From contig CM022676.1 in NCBI GenBank assembly GCA_012295275.1, forward strand, positions 2,231,003 through 2,279,798: DNA of 48,796 bases. Reading direction: 5' to 3'. Under the pieces are notes generated by a model, which searched no databases, was not told the DNA's origin, and worked only from the letters and a program-made list of their open reading frames with translations. This DNA is from Chrysomallon squamiferum (lineage: Eukaryota > Mollusca > Gastropoda > Neomphalida > Peltospiridae). Shown in pieces: positions 25,465 through 41,870 of this stretch. The translations under genes and the position numbers were made by a program. How positions within the stretch are numbered: the stretch's first letter is position 1; each line of letters starts with the position of its first letter.

Positions 25465-26195
25465 TCATAATACGGTACATATTAAACAAAGTACATACAT
25501 TCTTAATTAAATACAACTTAAATTATTAATGCAGTAAATACTACATAAACTACACACATTCTTAATTCAGTAAACATTTCATAAACAACATAAATTCTTT
25601 ATACAGTAAATACTTCATAAACAACATAAATTCATAATATATTAAACACTATATAAACTACAAACATTCTTAATTACAGTAAATACTACATAAACTACAT
25701 AAAGTCTTAATACGGTAAATAGTACATAAACTACAATATTTCGTGATACAATAAATACTGCATAAACTACATTAATCATTTACAGTAAACACTTCACAAA
25801 AGAATATAAATTCATAATAGAGTAAATACTACATAAACTAGATACAATCTTAATAAGGTAGATATAAATATACTTCAGAAAAGAACATAAATTCGTAATA
25901 GAATAAATACTACGTACATTGATACAATCTTAATAGGTAGATACTACATAAACTTCACAAATTCTTAACAAGATAAATACTACACAAACTAGATAAATTC
26001 ATACTATAGTAAATACTACATAAATTATATCAATTCGTAATACAGTAAACACTTCATAAATTACACAAAATACTTAATAAAGTAAATTCTACACAACACA
26101 AACTACATAAATTCTTAATACAATGAATACTACATAGACTACAGAAATTCTTAATAAAGTAAGTACTACATAAACAACATAAACTATTTTGAGTA
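25465..26195. repeat. Degenerate minisatellite with a period of about 36 bases
   Basis: The motif TAAACTACATAAATTCTTAA followed by TACAGTAAATACTACA recurs with many substitutions, about 20 times. It adjoins the more regular 36-base array at 26261-26697 but has unrelated sequence. Confidence 0.75.
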
Positions 26196-26254
26196 AATGA
26201 CCTATGGGTTGATGGCACTGAGAGAACGTTCAAACACAGATCACAATAGACGAC

Positions 26255-26697
26255 CAAACAAGCTGTTGATTATAAAACATGGATAGGATCAAACAAACTG
26301 TCGATTATAAAAACATGGATAGGAACAAACAAGCTGTTTATTATAAAACATGGATGGGAACACACAAGACGTTGATTATAGGAAAAAAAACTGTTGATTA
26401 TAAAAATAAAACAAAAACTGTTGATTATAAAAATATGGATTGGATTATAAAAATATGGATAGGGAATAAACAAATAAGCTGTTGATTATAAAAATATGGA
26501 TAGGAACAAACAAGCTGTTGATTATAAAAATATGGATAGGAACAAACAAGCTGTTGATTATAAAAATATGGATAGGAACAAACAAGCTGTTGATTATAAA
26601 AATATGGATAGGAACAAACAAGCTGTTGATTATAAAAATATGGATAGGAACAAACAAGCTGTTGATTATAAAAATATGGATAGGAACAAACAAGATG
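26255..26697. repeat. 36-base minisatellite
   Basis: The unit reads GTTGATTATAAAAATATGGA followed by TAGGAACAAACAAGCT. The six units from about 26480 on are nearly perfect; the earlier ones are degenerate. Because 36 is a multiple of three and the unit lacks stops in several frames, it opens frames on both strands (MDRNKQAVDYKN on plus). No start context or splice signals support a gene. Confidence 0.9.
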
Positions 26698-27589
26698 GAT
26701 TCAAAACGGACAGCTGCGTCCTGTGACATTATGCGCTATGTGAGTGAAAAGTGGTGAGATGTTTTAGTTTCTGTCGAACCTAATATCTAAATAACTCACA
26801 CCCACCTTTCAGATAACTTTACGAAAAACTCAATACAAAAATACCAGTGAAGTTTCAACAGAAAGTGATCAGTGACGAACAGTTCACGTACCATACTTGA
26901 ATATCTCAGAGCTGAACACGATAAAGAAACAATTAAAATAAACTCAAAATCATGCGACAAACAAAACGGACTCTACAATATTAACTTAAACGGATGATTT
27001 CGTTTTTCTTTCTTTCTTTCTATATGTATTTGCTTATTTGATTTTTCTTTCTTTCTGTCTAGCTTCTGTTTCTAATATTAACTGAATTTTTTCAATAACA
27101 TATTACAGGAAATTAAACGAAGTAGATTTAGCCCTAAGAAAAACAATGAATTAAGCTTTTTCAAATAAATATACAGCAAAACTTGTTATGTTTCTTCTTA
27201 TGCATATGTTATGTGTGTACGTAAGCTTATATACATACACACACACACAGATAAACTGATATATATATATATGGAAGTGTGGATTGACGGATGTATATAT
27301 GCTTGTGTGTGTGTGTGCGTGTGCGCGTGTGTGATGTGTGTGTGTGTGTTTAAATATATTAAAAAAAAAATGTTTTAATTTAAAATATGACAGAATACAT
27401 TTGAACATTATACCATGAAAATAAAAAGTAATAAGAAAGAACAAAATCAAATATAAAAATAAATAAATAAATAAAATCATATTGTTGTTCACTTTGTTAA
27501 ATTCGTTACAAAATAAATCAGAGCAATAACTTCACATCAGGATGTTTATTTCAACTGGCGCATATACTGTCGTTATAATTATTTCAATG

Positions 27590-28150
27590 CCATACTGAGC
27601 GCTCATGATTATGTCAAAGCTGCATATTCTTCACTCATAATTATGTCAGCGGCCGCATGCCCGTTACTCATAATTAACTCAGTTATATCAGTGGGCGAAC
27701 AGGAAATATGACCAGAGAAGCAATAGACTTCTTATCATGCTATTACACTGTGACTCGATAAAGAGTCACATAAAGATTTCGAACCTCGTAGTACGGCTCT
27801 GTTTTATTCTCAAGCGATATAAATAAATATTTCTTTATTATTTCATTATTAAATTGCTTCTACATTATTCGTCCTAGCAAGTTTTATTCCTAAAGGATAT
27901 TTTAAGTACGTCTTTACTATTTTTCTTTACATTCTGAAAAAAAAAGATGTCAGAAAGAATCGAGCTGCTTGGGGTTTTCAAATTTCTTTAAAGTTTTTTG
28001 ACCTAGTAAATTTTATTTTGAAGTGATAAAACATATTAAATATTTTTAAACATCAAGCTACTTTTCTTTCGTAAACTGTTTGTAAGTTCTCCACCCTAGT
28101 ATATTTTATTCTGAAGGGATAAAACATTTTAAATGCTTCTTTATTACGTT
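27590..28150. repeat. Short tandem repeats downstream of the lectin gene
   Basis: Three units with ACTCATAATTATGTCA occur at 27600-27690. From about 27790 to 28150, units of about 100 bases recur (TTTTATTCTGAAG..GATAAAACAT..TTTAAA). The segment at 28045-28085 repeats the last bases of the lectin coding exon, so partial copies of the gene's 3' end are stacked here. Confidence 0.55.
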
Positions 28151-29375
28151 TCAAGCTATTTCTCGTTCACAAACTGCTTGTAACGCGTCCGCACACGTCA
28201 AGGCAACCCACGCGGACGTCGCTGTAAGCGCCACGCAGTGTTCTCCGCTGTCGTTCTGCGGCTGATTCGGGTCCCAGTTTGTATACGTAAATACGTCGCC
28301 TGTTTTAGACCACACAAACTGTTGTCCCGTCACTGCATTATTTCCTCCAATCCAAACAGGCGTGTTCACCGCTGACACTGTAAGAAATTCAAACACATCA
28401 TTTTCCCGACTGCTAATAATAATGTGTAGTGTCCAATAGAGAAAAACTCTTTTATTCAAAATTTGTATTATGTTTATAGTAACATTTAGAGTATATTTAA
28501 AAATAATTCACTTAAACTGAATTATTGTTCCTCTCACATTTTAATCAAGATATTAAATAATATTTACCAGAGCGAAAAGTGAATCCTGTTAAGTAAGTTG
28601 TTACCAGCTGTGAATCGATTTTTGCAAGATGACTGTCGTGTGCATTGCAAATTATCTGTAGCAAAGAAACAACATGTTAAACCTAATTAAATAGGTAAAT
28701 AATAATAATAATAATAACAATAACAACAACAATAATAAAATCAAATCAAAAATAATAATAATAACAATAATTATAATAAACCATAACACAACATTTCCAA
28801 AGCATAACAAATACAACTTTTTTCTCTCTACGTAAGTCTGTCTGTGTATCTGCTTATCTACTTAATACCTATCATTCTATACACTGTCTGACATAAACGT
28901 ACATGCATGCACATATATAATACATCCACAAGATCATATACATAAAGATATGCAACAATATATACAACAACATATATATAAAAGTACACAGAAATATAGA
29001 CTCACAGACACAGAGGAATACATAAAAAAACACAAACTCACAGACACAAACATACACAAGACAAGGACAGGTTGGTTTTAAATTTACCTCAGCTTCTGGC
29101 CAAGTCACTCTCAGAAGCATCAGACCGTAACAGGTTTTTCCCAAGCGTGTCCAATATCTAGGGCATCGCCTCTGTTCTGCTTCCAAAAAACCCACACACA
29201 GTATAAAATTATTACTTGTTTCTATTCATTCATAACTTCGTACATACATCCATACATACGTAAATACACACATACACAAATGCATATATACAAACATATG
29301 CAGCCATACATATATTTGTTTACCTGTGAAAACTACCATAAATCCCATAATCAACACAAAAAACACCAAACGCAT
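28151..29375 (-). CDS. Secreted single-domain C-type lectin (152 aa, four exons)
   Basis: Join on the minus strand of 29375-29324, 29179-29088, 28655-28568 and 28377-28151, phases 1, 0, 1. Exon 1 is a signal peptide (MRLVFFVLIMGFMVVFT). The rest is one CTLD: CPRYWTRLGKTCY, then CNAHDSHLAKIDSQ, WIGGN, and CVAL..LTCADALQAVCE with the usual cysteines. The sugar-binding loop reads NWDPNQPQND in place of QPD or EPN, and the WND position reads WVALTC, so standard calcium-dependent binding is doubtful. Exon 2 can start at 29179 or 29176 because its acceptor is a tandem AAGCAG; both keep the frame. AATAAA follows six bases after the stop. Likely a secreted recognition protein of haemocytes or mucus (family inference). 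Confidence 0.88.
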
Positions 29376-29427
29376 TTTTAACTCTGAAATCGTGTTGAAT
29401 AAAATTTTGCTGTTATATATTCACATT

Positions 29428-29435
29428 TATTTATA
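29428..29435 (-). promoter_or_regulatory. TATA box of the lectin gene
   Basis: TATAAATA on the minus strand, 60 bases upstream of the lectin ATG. The spacing fits a short 5'UTR. Confidence 0.5.
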
Positions 29436-29604
29436 CTCTGTTATGAAACGTTCTAATTTACATTTATACTGAATAACATATATTTTTTTAAGAAGTGAAT
29501 ATACATATAATGGAAACAAATAATCCAGTGTTATTTAACACAGTGAATTTATCGAAACACTATTACAGTATCTACCTATCAACCTTTCTGTATTTGTGTG
29601 GTTT

Positions 29605-29612
29605 TTGTTTTG

Positions 29613-29643
<31 letters not shown>

Positions 29644-29760
29644 CGATTTTTTATTTGTTTGTTCTTACCGTCATCATCATTACCAATGTTATTATTATTA
29701 TTGGGTTTTCTGTTTGTTTGTTTTCTTTTTTCTTCTTTTGTTTATTTGTTTCTTGGTTTA
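29605..29760. repeat. Poly-T and T-rich tract
   Basis: A run of about 30 T at 29609-29638 is followed by T-rich sequence. The plus-strand open frame rich in Phe here is a low-complexity artefact. The stretch 29436-30356 holds nothing else recognisable except a GT run at 29858-29885. Confidence 0.6.
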
Positions 29761-30356
29761 TTATAATTGTTCTTTGAATTATATAAACATTACTCATAGA
29801 TTTATACTAAGAAAAACCTTTGATAGGCTGAGTATATTTCCAGCTTAACAGGAACGAGTGTGTGTGTGTGTGTGTGTGTGTCTGTGTGTACACACAAACA
29901 CACAGAAACACAGACATGTAAGTATAAAACACTTTAACTTTAAAATTATTGTTATAACCGTCACAAGAGATTTATGACGTAGTTCTTTATTCAGTATAAA
30001 TACATATCTACTTAAGTCTAAACCCATTTTTAAAGTAATATCATCACTCATTTAATATTATTAACTGTGTAATTTCATATAGTATGTAATCCTGAACTAA
30101 AGAGTTAACAATAGTGCTATTCAGTGGAGCCGTCTGTTGAATTATTACAAAGTTATATTCTGTAACAAACGAGTAACACGTGACTGCAGGCAATAAAATT
30201 GATTTTGACTGAAGCAGCATGTGATATATTCTGTATTTGAACACTTAAAGTGTTTGAAATATTAACACTGTATATTCGTTATAGCACGAGATCTTTACTA
30301 CGAATATTTTTCTGTTTAATTTCATTAAAACATTTGCAGTATATTACGGTTCTGTT

Positions 30357-33939
<3,583 letters not shown>

Positions 33940-36039
33940 AATTACAGATCTGTTTCATATCAATACAAATTTGTTTCATCGTATTATTGACGTTTTTCAG
34001 AATACTACTGATGCATTTCTACAACAATTAAATATTCCTTAGCAAATCTGGCTCTTCATTACATAGTAACGTATTTTACTATTTTACCTCTGTACTTCAT
34101 TACCTAGTGATACATTGATGTATTTCCTTACAGTAGTGATGTGTTGAAGTATTTCATAACAGTAGTGACTTCTGACGTATTTCATAGCAGTAATGATGTT
34201 TTGACGTATTTCCTTACTGAAGTGATGTAGCTCATAACAGTCGGGATGTCCTGACGTATTTCATGGCGAATTTTCTTACAATAGTGATGCAATCATGGAT
34301 TTTAATAATACTAGTGCATAACTGACATATTTCATAACAGTAGTAATATACTGACTTATTTTATAACAGTAGTGATGTACTGACGTAATTTTTTACTAAA
34401 GTGACGGTTTTTCAGGGTTTTTTATGGCTTTTGATGCGTTCATTACACTTGTGACATGTACATTTATAGTATGAACTATTTTATAACATTGTTTGTGTAT
34501 TGATATACAGTAGAGACGTGTTAACAACAACATCTGATATTATTAACGTATTTCATAACACCACGTATTTCTCAAAACTGCTTGTATATTTCATTACCCT
34601 AATAGTTAATTTCTTAATGATACGTATGCATTTATAGAAGTGACTAAAGTATATCATAAACTAAAATAGTGAACAAGATAATGCAAAATGCTAGTGTTAT
34701 ACAAACTGTTTTTGCAGTTTTCTTGTAGAAATAAAAATATGCATCAAAAACAGTTGCAATTACAATTTTACTAATTCCTTATTAATTGTGGATTTAAAGT
34801 GGCAACACTGAGTTCTTTAACATTGAGATACTCATTTCTCATTTTGCTTGTGTATTATATAAGTATGTTTGTATGTACGTATGTATATATATATATGTAT
34901 GTCTGTTGTATACTTCGTCTGTATGTGTCTGTATGCATATGTGTGTGTATATATATATATATATATATGCGCTTTGCTTCCATGCATATATGTAATATGC
35001 AAAGGTAAACCCATTTATAATAATAGTTGTTCTGATTTAAAACACATACAAAAGTAGTAATCAAAGTAAATTAGTTGTTATTTACATAAAATAAATTATT
35101 TTTTGTTAAATCTATAAAAACTAAATTTAGGTACACAAAGAAATCATCCAAATCCAAATAAAGAGAGACGTAAGATAAGGAGAAACTATTATCACTGAAG
35201 CTAATTAGGGCAAAACAGGAAAACACGTTTCGAAACATTAATTGGGTAAAAGGTATGAGAACAGACTTAGAGTAGGTCAGTCACCTTCCTATCGCTGGTT
35301 ATTACTACATGGAGACAGACATGTGAAATGATGTTCGAGTTAGCTGATGAAAGAGCAAGATGACGACATAAAAAGAGCTGATCGAAGAAAAAATTATTTT
35401 TATAAAACTGCATCCTAATATATATCAGCAAACTGGAGACAGAGCAAATTTAACGCTACACATGCCTGGGACAGAGATGGAAAACCAGCGTCAAAATTCA
35501 ACAGAAAATGATTCTAAGAATCTCACAACATTAGAGAAACACGACGTCAAGAGATTTTTTGGAATCTGTTTTACTTTTCTTTTTTCTTTTAGTAACAAAT
35601 CTAGAACTTACACGTAATACAAAAAAATGATTAACCTCGAGGAATCACACCTAGTAACGAAACAGACAAAGATCGAAATATCAGCTATACCGACAAAGAT
35701 AGAAATATGAACGCTAAACATTAACATTATGTACTGAAAAACAGCACAGAGCAGCACACGACGATGTGAAATCGATGTTGTGAGTTTTTACCCAATAACA
35801 AGACACTAGACTTGCATGATGATGATTACTGTGATGATGAGCAGGAGGAGGAGGATAATTATCTTTTACTCAATTTACATAAAGCAAATTCGTTCAGTTT
35901 ACATAAAGTTTGCCAGTGAATGCTGTAGCGGTTAGTATCACTTTGGCTAACTACTAATATGAATGCAACTACACACGTCATCACAGAAAATACAAACCAC
36001 GTGATCGTATACACAGAACTAACTAACATAAGCATACAG
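33940..36039. other. Convergent intergenic region with a degenerate minisatellite
   Basis: At about 34060-34560 the motif TATTTCATAACAGTAGTGAT followed by GTACTGACG recurs with a period near 35 bases and many changes. Alternating TA/GT sequence is at 34860-34980. From 35100 to 36039 the sequence is unique AT-rich DNA in which I recognise no gene. Confidence 0.6.
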
Positions 36040-37225
36040 CTATGTTTTGAACACAGTGCCACTTATTAACTGATTTAATTCATCGTACCGTTGTTGTGAT
36101 ATCATCGTGGGAATAATTCGATTATTTTCCTCTTCACAGTCATATTGCCTGGCGTCATCAGGCCGTCTTTGTTGCAGTGCGTCACATGGTCCGACTCCAT
36201 TATCATATCGTGGCCCTTGATTTACCTTATCTCTTTTGTTTTCCGACTCATAACTGGTTGATCCATTTTCCATTTCGTTCTGTTCACTAGATTTATTTAC
36301 TTCCTTTCTACGTTCAGAACTCCTTCTTACACAGCTTAGATATTACAAAATAAATCTTAATAAACGAATTTAATAAGAACCTGAAATAGTACATATAGAC
36401 AGACTAGTACACACAAAGACGGATAGACTAGTGCACAGATAGACAGACAGTCTAGTAGATGCAGGTTCAGAGAGACAGAAACGTAGACTGACAAATATAC
36501 AGACAGACAGAGCATTCGACAGACTTACACGCAGAAGATGACGCTGACTACCGCGAGTAACACAGACGAGATTATGGCAGAAACAATATCATCCCCTTTT
36601 TCTATATATACAACTATCTCTCTTAGCAAAGACTACGATTTGTAAGTTAATTGGCCTTTACATCCAAATATATATAAAGAAAAATTCACGATTCATTGTA
36701 AATATTTCACTGTATTTTTAACTGTAGTTCATTTATATCTCAATATTTTATCACTAAGCTGAGACAAAATCAAAATCTTTGAATAATGAACAAAAAGTAA
36801 TAATAAAATAATGTATTCTGCTACTAAACTAAGTAATTAAATGTAATTATTAAAATATAAAATTCATACATCAAAAGTAAAGTGAAATCAAGTCTTACTT
36901 TGAGTGGTGATGGTAAAGTTTGCAGAATACAGCTCGTTGTTACCCACAATGCATCTGAACATTCGTGTGTTCTCACTGAGAGATACAGTGTGTGTTAAAA
37001 CAGAATTTCCTCTATTCTCACATGTGATTTTCTGTAATTCTGTTAACTTTTTAAAAATAACTGTTGTGTTAAAAATGTTCGTTTTCAATATTTTATTTTG
37101 ATGTATCTGCTGTCAGATTTTAAATAATCATAAACAAGAGAAATAAAATGGCTGAAGTACATCACCAAATCATATTACATAAAAATCACGCCTTCACTTA
37201 TTTTCAATGGTAATGTTAGAAAATC
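36040..37225 (-). pseudogene. Decayed two-Ig receptor copy with intact transmembrane and tail exons
   Basis: Four pieces lie in order on the minus strand. A relic of the V-exon 3' border is near 37225-37188. The second half of a C2 Ig exon (about 37045-36904; CENRG to NFTITTQ, ending in a GTAAG donor) has lost the first half with its Cys and Trp. The transmembrane exon 36601-36529 (KKGDDIVSAIISSVLLAVVS) and the tail exon from about 36325 (alternative start 36334) to 36040 are both open with correct phases. The tail has GSTSYESENK, RYDNGV, RQYDCEE and RYDELNQL. No signal exon or V exon remains, so it cannot make a receptor alone. It could act as an alternative 3' cassette for the gene to its right. 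Confidence 0.65.
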
Positions 37226-37559
37226 AGTTATAACAAACGACATTTTTCACATACATCTAATGCTTTTATATAATATAATAAACTCTTCCTGAACTTTGTT
37301 ATATAATCAGTAATAACAAAAATGAAGTGTTTCAAATGTATCAATGTTGATTAAGTTTTATAACTTCGTCTTTGTTTTCACACTGAAACCCACGTATCCA
37401 TTAAAATATGTAGATATTTCTTTGTTCAGTACACTATCTACAGGTAATATTTTAAAAGTAAATGGGGTATCGAAGGAAAAAAAGAGATGAGACAAGCGGA
37501 GGCTTCCACAACCCAAGTTTCACTTTCATTTACACTGAGATAATAGGAAAAGAGCTTGA

Positions 37560-37890
37560 AACTTTGGTCTTACTTTATAATATCTCCTTATTAATATTAA
37601 TTATACTACAAACAATACACATATAAAATAAATCGCATTGTTAATATTAATTATATTACAAATAATACACATATAAAATAAATCTCCGTATTAATATTAA
37701 TTATACTACAAATATAAAAAAAACAGACAACATATATATAAAATAAATCTACTTGGTAAAATTAATGATTCTATGAATATAAAACTGCAAGCAATACAGA
37801 TATAAAATAAATCTCCTGGCTACTATTAATTCTACTACACATTTAAAACACCAAATAATGCAGACATAAAATAAATATTGTTGATAATGT
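37560..37890. repeat. Degenerate tandem repeat of about 60 bases, downstream flank of Ig gene tail exon
   Basis: Units carry TTAATATTAATTATACTACA and ACACATATAAAATAAATCT. The same repeat occurs at 44800-44950 in the corresponding place next to the tail exon of another paralogue, so it predates that duplication. Confidence 0.7.
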
Positions 37891-38165
37891 TAATTATACT
37901 ACAAAGACAAAACATGAAAACGAAACAGACAAATCTTTTAGAAACAATAATTTAAAAAATTAGCCCTCCTCTACTGAAAATATGAATCTCGTGACGGTTT
38001 ATTAAGAATTATTTAAAAACAACTATAGGTTTGACATCTTGGATATATAAGACACTGTTTTTTTTAGGTTAAATATGTCTAACTCAATGCTACTTTCTGC
38101 TGGATTACACAAAAAACAGTTGCAGACACACAACACGTACGTACATACAGACGCTTGTGTTTATT

Positions 38166-41067
38166 TTAATTGTTGATTATTTTCTCGTAAACATTTTGTT
38201 CTGTCGTGACTGGAACAGGATGATCATATTCGTTCCATTGTATTCCGTTGTCATATCCCGTGACATCATCTGACCTACTCTGCTGCAGTGTTTCATCACG
38301 TGATCTGTCTGTACTGTTGTGTCTTGGTTCTAGATTTATATAATTTGTTCTGTTTTCTGACTCATAATTGGTTGATCCGCTTCCGAGTTGGTTTTGTCCA
38401 GCTGACGCACGTACATTGTCTGAGTTTCTGCACTTTATACTGTGACGTCTAACTTAGCTGTAATATAAAGTAAACATTTAAAAAAAAAAAAAAAAAAAAA
38501 ACATTCTTCAGAGTCGTATACGTTTTATTTAAACATATATATATATATATATATATGTATAGGTATACATAAAAATTGATAGATAGACAGACACATAGAT
38601 AGATAGATGTAATTACGTGAGATGTATGTATGTCTAAGTTATCTATATATGTGTGTATCTGTGCATATATATATCCATATATATATGTATTTGGATATGT
38701 AAGGAAAAACACGAAGCGACAGACAGACATGTTGGTAGACTACTGTAGAGAGGAAAACACAGACAACACTGCTTCACCGTTTCACAGACTTACACGACAA
38801 AGAAAACGCTGACTACGACGAGTAACACAGAAGAGACTACAGCAACGGCAGTTACAGCAGTTTTGTTACATTCACAATCGATTACATTTTCTTTTACAGT
38901 CGATGACTCAGCAATCTCTGTAGACTTTGTAGCTGGCTTGGGAGGCAACGTGAAAGATGTTCCTATAATTAATGATTATAAAACAAGTCAATACCATCCA
39001 TGATTGCATCGAATATACTATCACAATATTTTACTGATAAAATTATTGTGGACATGTTTACACATACATTTCAAATCTAAACTTATATATATATATAATC
39101 AGTTATTTTATTAGCAAGGTTGACATTCACTTCAAAATCTTAGCTTGAGTTTTGATCTCTAACGGAATCCAGGAAGTGTTTCGTTAACAAATATAACAGC
39201 TCACTTTTACTTATCATTCTCTTTTATCTAATTGTTACCATCTAATATACATGCGGTCTCGTCTATACATCTGTTGAGAAGTATTAGTGATTTTGTTTTC
39301 TCTGAATCCTACGTCAAAAATTCTTTCTTTACATCACGTTAAGGTCAGACATACGTTACACGTAACAATGGTTTGTTCATACTGCAATGATTTTCATTAT
39401 AAAACGAGTTAAAATGAACTCTTACTTTGAGTATTGATGGTAAAGTTTGCAGAATACAGCTCGTTGTTACCCACAATGCATCTAAACATTCGTGTGTTGT
39501 CACTGAGAGATACAGTGTGTGTTAAAACAGAACTTCCTCTGTTCTCACACCCAGATAGTCTAGGTGGGTCATCTTTGATTCTGTCTGTATATGAATACGA
39601 TATCCAGATCATGTCAGCAGCGTACTTCCACTGCCACGACCACGACTGTGCTGGGTTACCAACATTTCCATTACACCTGAACACTACAGTTTCACTGATA
39701 ACATAGGGGCTCAACTCCTTTCTTGGTGTAACGATCATTCCAACTTCACCTGGCTTTGCTGAAAAATAAAAACACGAAATAAATAAACACTGCTTTTTTC
39801 TGCAAATTAGTTCAATTATATATTTTTGAAGACAGATAGATAGATAGATGACATTTGTATTATATACAAATATACTTTTTTCGACTAATTTTGAAAAGTA
39901 ATTGTTTGTGTTGAACATTTTCTTTCTCGGTTATTGACTCAGATACTTTTACACAAGTACAAATAACAGACGTAAAACAGATGAACATTTCACTTTATCT
40001 GAAATGGCATCTTCACTTACTTTGTCTAGTAGTGTTCTATAATCAGTAATAAAAGAAGTGAATTCACCCAAATACGTCAACAACTAATATTATATAAAAC
40101 CAAATTCTATCTTCCTTTCGTTAGTAAAGTTATATAATCAACAACAACACAAATGAAATTCTCTAAATGCACGACAACTCATAAAAATAAATCATGTTTT
40201 CACTTACTTAGAATGGTGATGTTTTCAGAACTTTCAGAGAAGGCTGGACTACCATCAAGTGTGTAATAACCAATTCCACATAAATATTCTCCTGAATCAC
40301 TGCAAGTCATTCCTGTCAGTTGAATCTGGATAAAAGATCCTGATTTGTCATTGTTGTCAGACTTTCCTGTCACTGTCGCTCTAGATCGAAAGTTGTTTAC
40401 ATCTTTTAAGACAGCTTTACCTCCATTCTTTAGAGTGACAGCAGAAGCTATCGTAACAGTAGTACTGGGATTGCTGAGAAGTCTTCTGCTCACTGATACA
40501 TGACGAAGTACATCAACCTGACTGATGATGTTACCAAGACTACATCTGACTGTGACAGGAACTCCTTCATAAACAGGACGTGGGCTGATTGTCAGTTGTG
40601 CGGCTTCACCTGTCAGTAAACATGAACAAAGAAATAACTCAAAAATGTAGTAAACGTTTTCAATGTCAATCTTATATATTTCTTAATCTGCATAATACGT
40701 TTATTACGTAACCGAGTAGAAAACATTTAATTTTAATTTAAAGAGTTTCCTTCCATATTTCAAATATTTCAAATATTTCATCACATAATGTACCGAAATT
40801 GAAGAATTATTTGAAGTTAAATGCATAGAATAAAAGATTAGTAATGTATTTAAATAAATTTAAAGCACTAAATTTGAAAGAAAACAAATTGAAACAATAA
40901 TATTCTCAAGAGATTATTTAAAATGCTATAGATTGATAATAAAATAAAATCATTAGTCGAAATAAACTGTAAATAAACACGTAGTATTTAAGACGAAAGT
41001 ATAATTGACGGGAGTAACATGATTATATTTTCAAACACGCCGATACACTCAGACAGATAGAGATGAG

Positions 41068-41101
<34 letters not shown>

Positions 41102-41714
41102 GAGAGAGACACAGCCATGCACACAATACAAATAGATTTCATTTATATTTCAAAAATAAATTATATAATGTAACGGTCTGAATGTTGGTATAAATATACT
41201 GCAATATCAGTCAGATAACCTGAAGCAGATACATTGTGATAAAGATAATCAGCTACAAATATAAAACTACCACTCGAGAACTATAAATATATGACACTCA
41301 ACACTAAACTTATCCAAACTAAAAATCACTTGTAAAACCTGTTTATAAAAGACTTCCTGGTCTAGTCAATAGGTCTGTGACATACAACAGTAACAGTCAA
41401 TGTTAAAATATAGAGAGACAAACCCAGACACCCAAACACACACACAAACACACAACACACACACAGACATGCACACGCGTGTATATGATATACATTATAT
41501 GTACATTACATACAATCAATTAGATAAAATAGAATGATAAATAAAATTAATTTGTTAAACGCATTAATGAAAAAAGTCAATTCGTGTATTTCTCGATAGA
41601 TCAAAACTGAAGACTTGTATTTAGAGATAAACAGAAAGAACAAATAAAGTAAAACCTACCAGTTGAAGTCAATGTTAAACTTGTTAATAAAACAAAAGTG
41701 GTTACTGTGGACAT
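38166..41714 (-). CDS. Two-Ig transmembrane receptor with long tyrosine-rich tail (413 aa)
   Basis: Join on the minus strand of 41714-41660, 40609-40208, 39758-39426, 38962-38794 and 38448-38166; phases 1, 1, 1, 2. Signal peptide MSTVTTFVLLTSLTLTST. The V-like Ig (VPVTVRCSLG .. CSDSGEYLCGIG) is followed by a C2-like Ig (VFRCNGNVGNPAQ, WSWQWKY, MFRCIVGNN; exon of 333 bases), a stalk, one span (VAVVSSVLLVVVSVFFVV) and a tail of about 93 residues. The tail acceptor is the TTAG at 38452-38449, because acceptors upstream lead to a stop. Tail tyrosines: STNYESEN, TNYINLEP, TGYDNG, NEYDHP and NVYEKII. YINL and YDNG fit the Grb2-type YxN pattern and TNYINL is close to an ITSM; actual signalling is inference. 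Complete and probably functional. Confidence 0.87.
39041..39320. pseudogene. Split and partly inverted signal-exon relic inside the Ig gene intron
   Basis: 39041-39086 (ATTATTGTGGACATGTTTAC) matches 43067-43112 in direct orientation, while 39096-39320 matches 42840-43060 in inverted orientation with high identity. At 43 kb the two parts together make a decayed signal-peptide exon. Here the inversion breakpoint lies inside that exon. Confidence 0.6.
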
Positions 41715-41776
41715 GGTTAAACAATCTAAGAACAACGTAAATGGAGAAATGTAACAGCGAGCTACTCCCTAGTTAC

Positions 41777-41870
41777 TTTGTACAGGTTGTAAATTATGGG
41801 TCACGTGACCAGTGAGATACAGAAACAACACCCTCTGTGACTGTTGTCTCCCCTCTTCTACCGAAAATTT
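41777..41870 (-). promoter_or_regulatory. Promoter of the 38-42 kb Ig receptor gene, with a GGTCACGTGACC palindrome
   Basis: The block matches 43855-43950 upstream of the other intact signal exon. A perfect 12-base palindrome with a CACGTG E-box lies at 41799-41810, its near edge 85 bases from the ATG. The TATA position reads TACAAAG (41783-41777). CACGTG palindromes of this form are bound by bHLH-ZIP factors (USF, TFEB/MITF class). Confidence 0.6.

Noticed and set aside
26255-26697. CRISPR-like direct repeats
   Set aside because: The units adjoin with no unique spacers, and the DNA is clearly eukaryotic.
26279-26757. MDRNKQAVDYKN tandem-repeat protein
   Set aside because: Several frames on both strands are open over the 36-base minisatellite; no start, splice or promoter signal supports translation.
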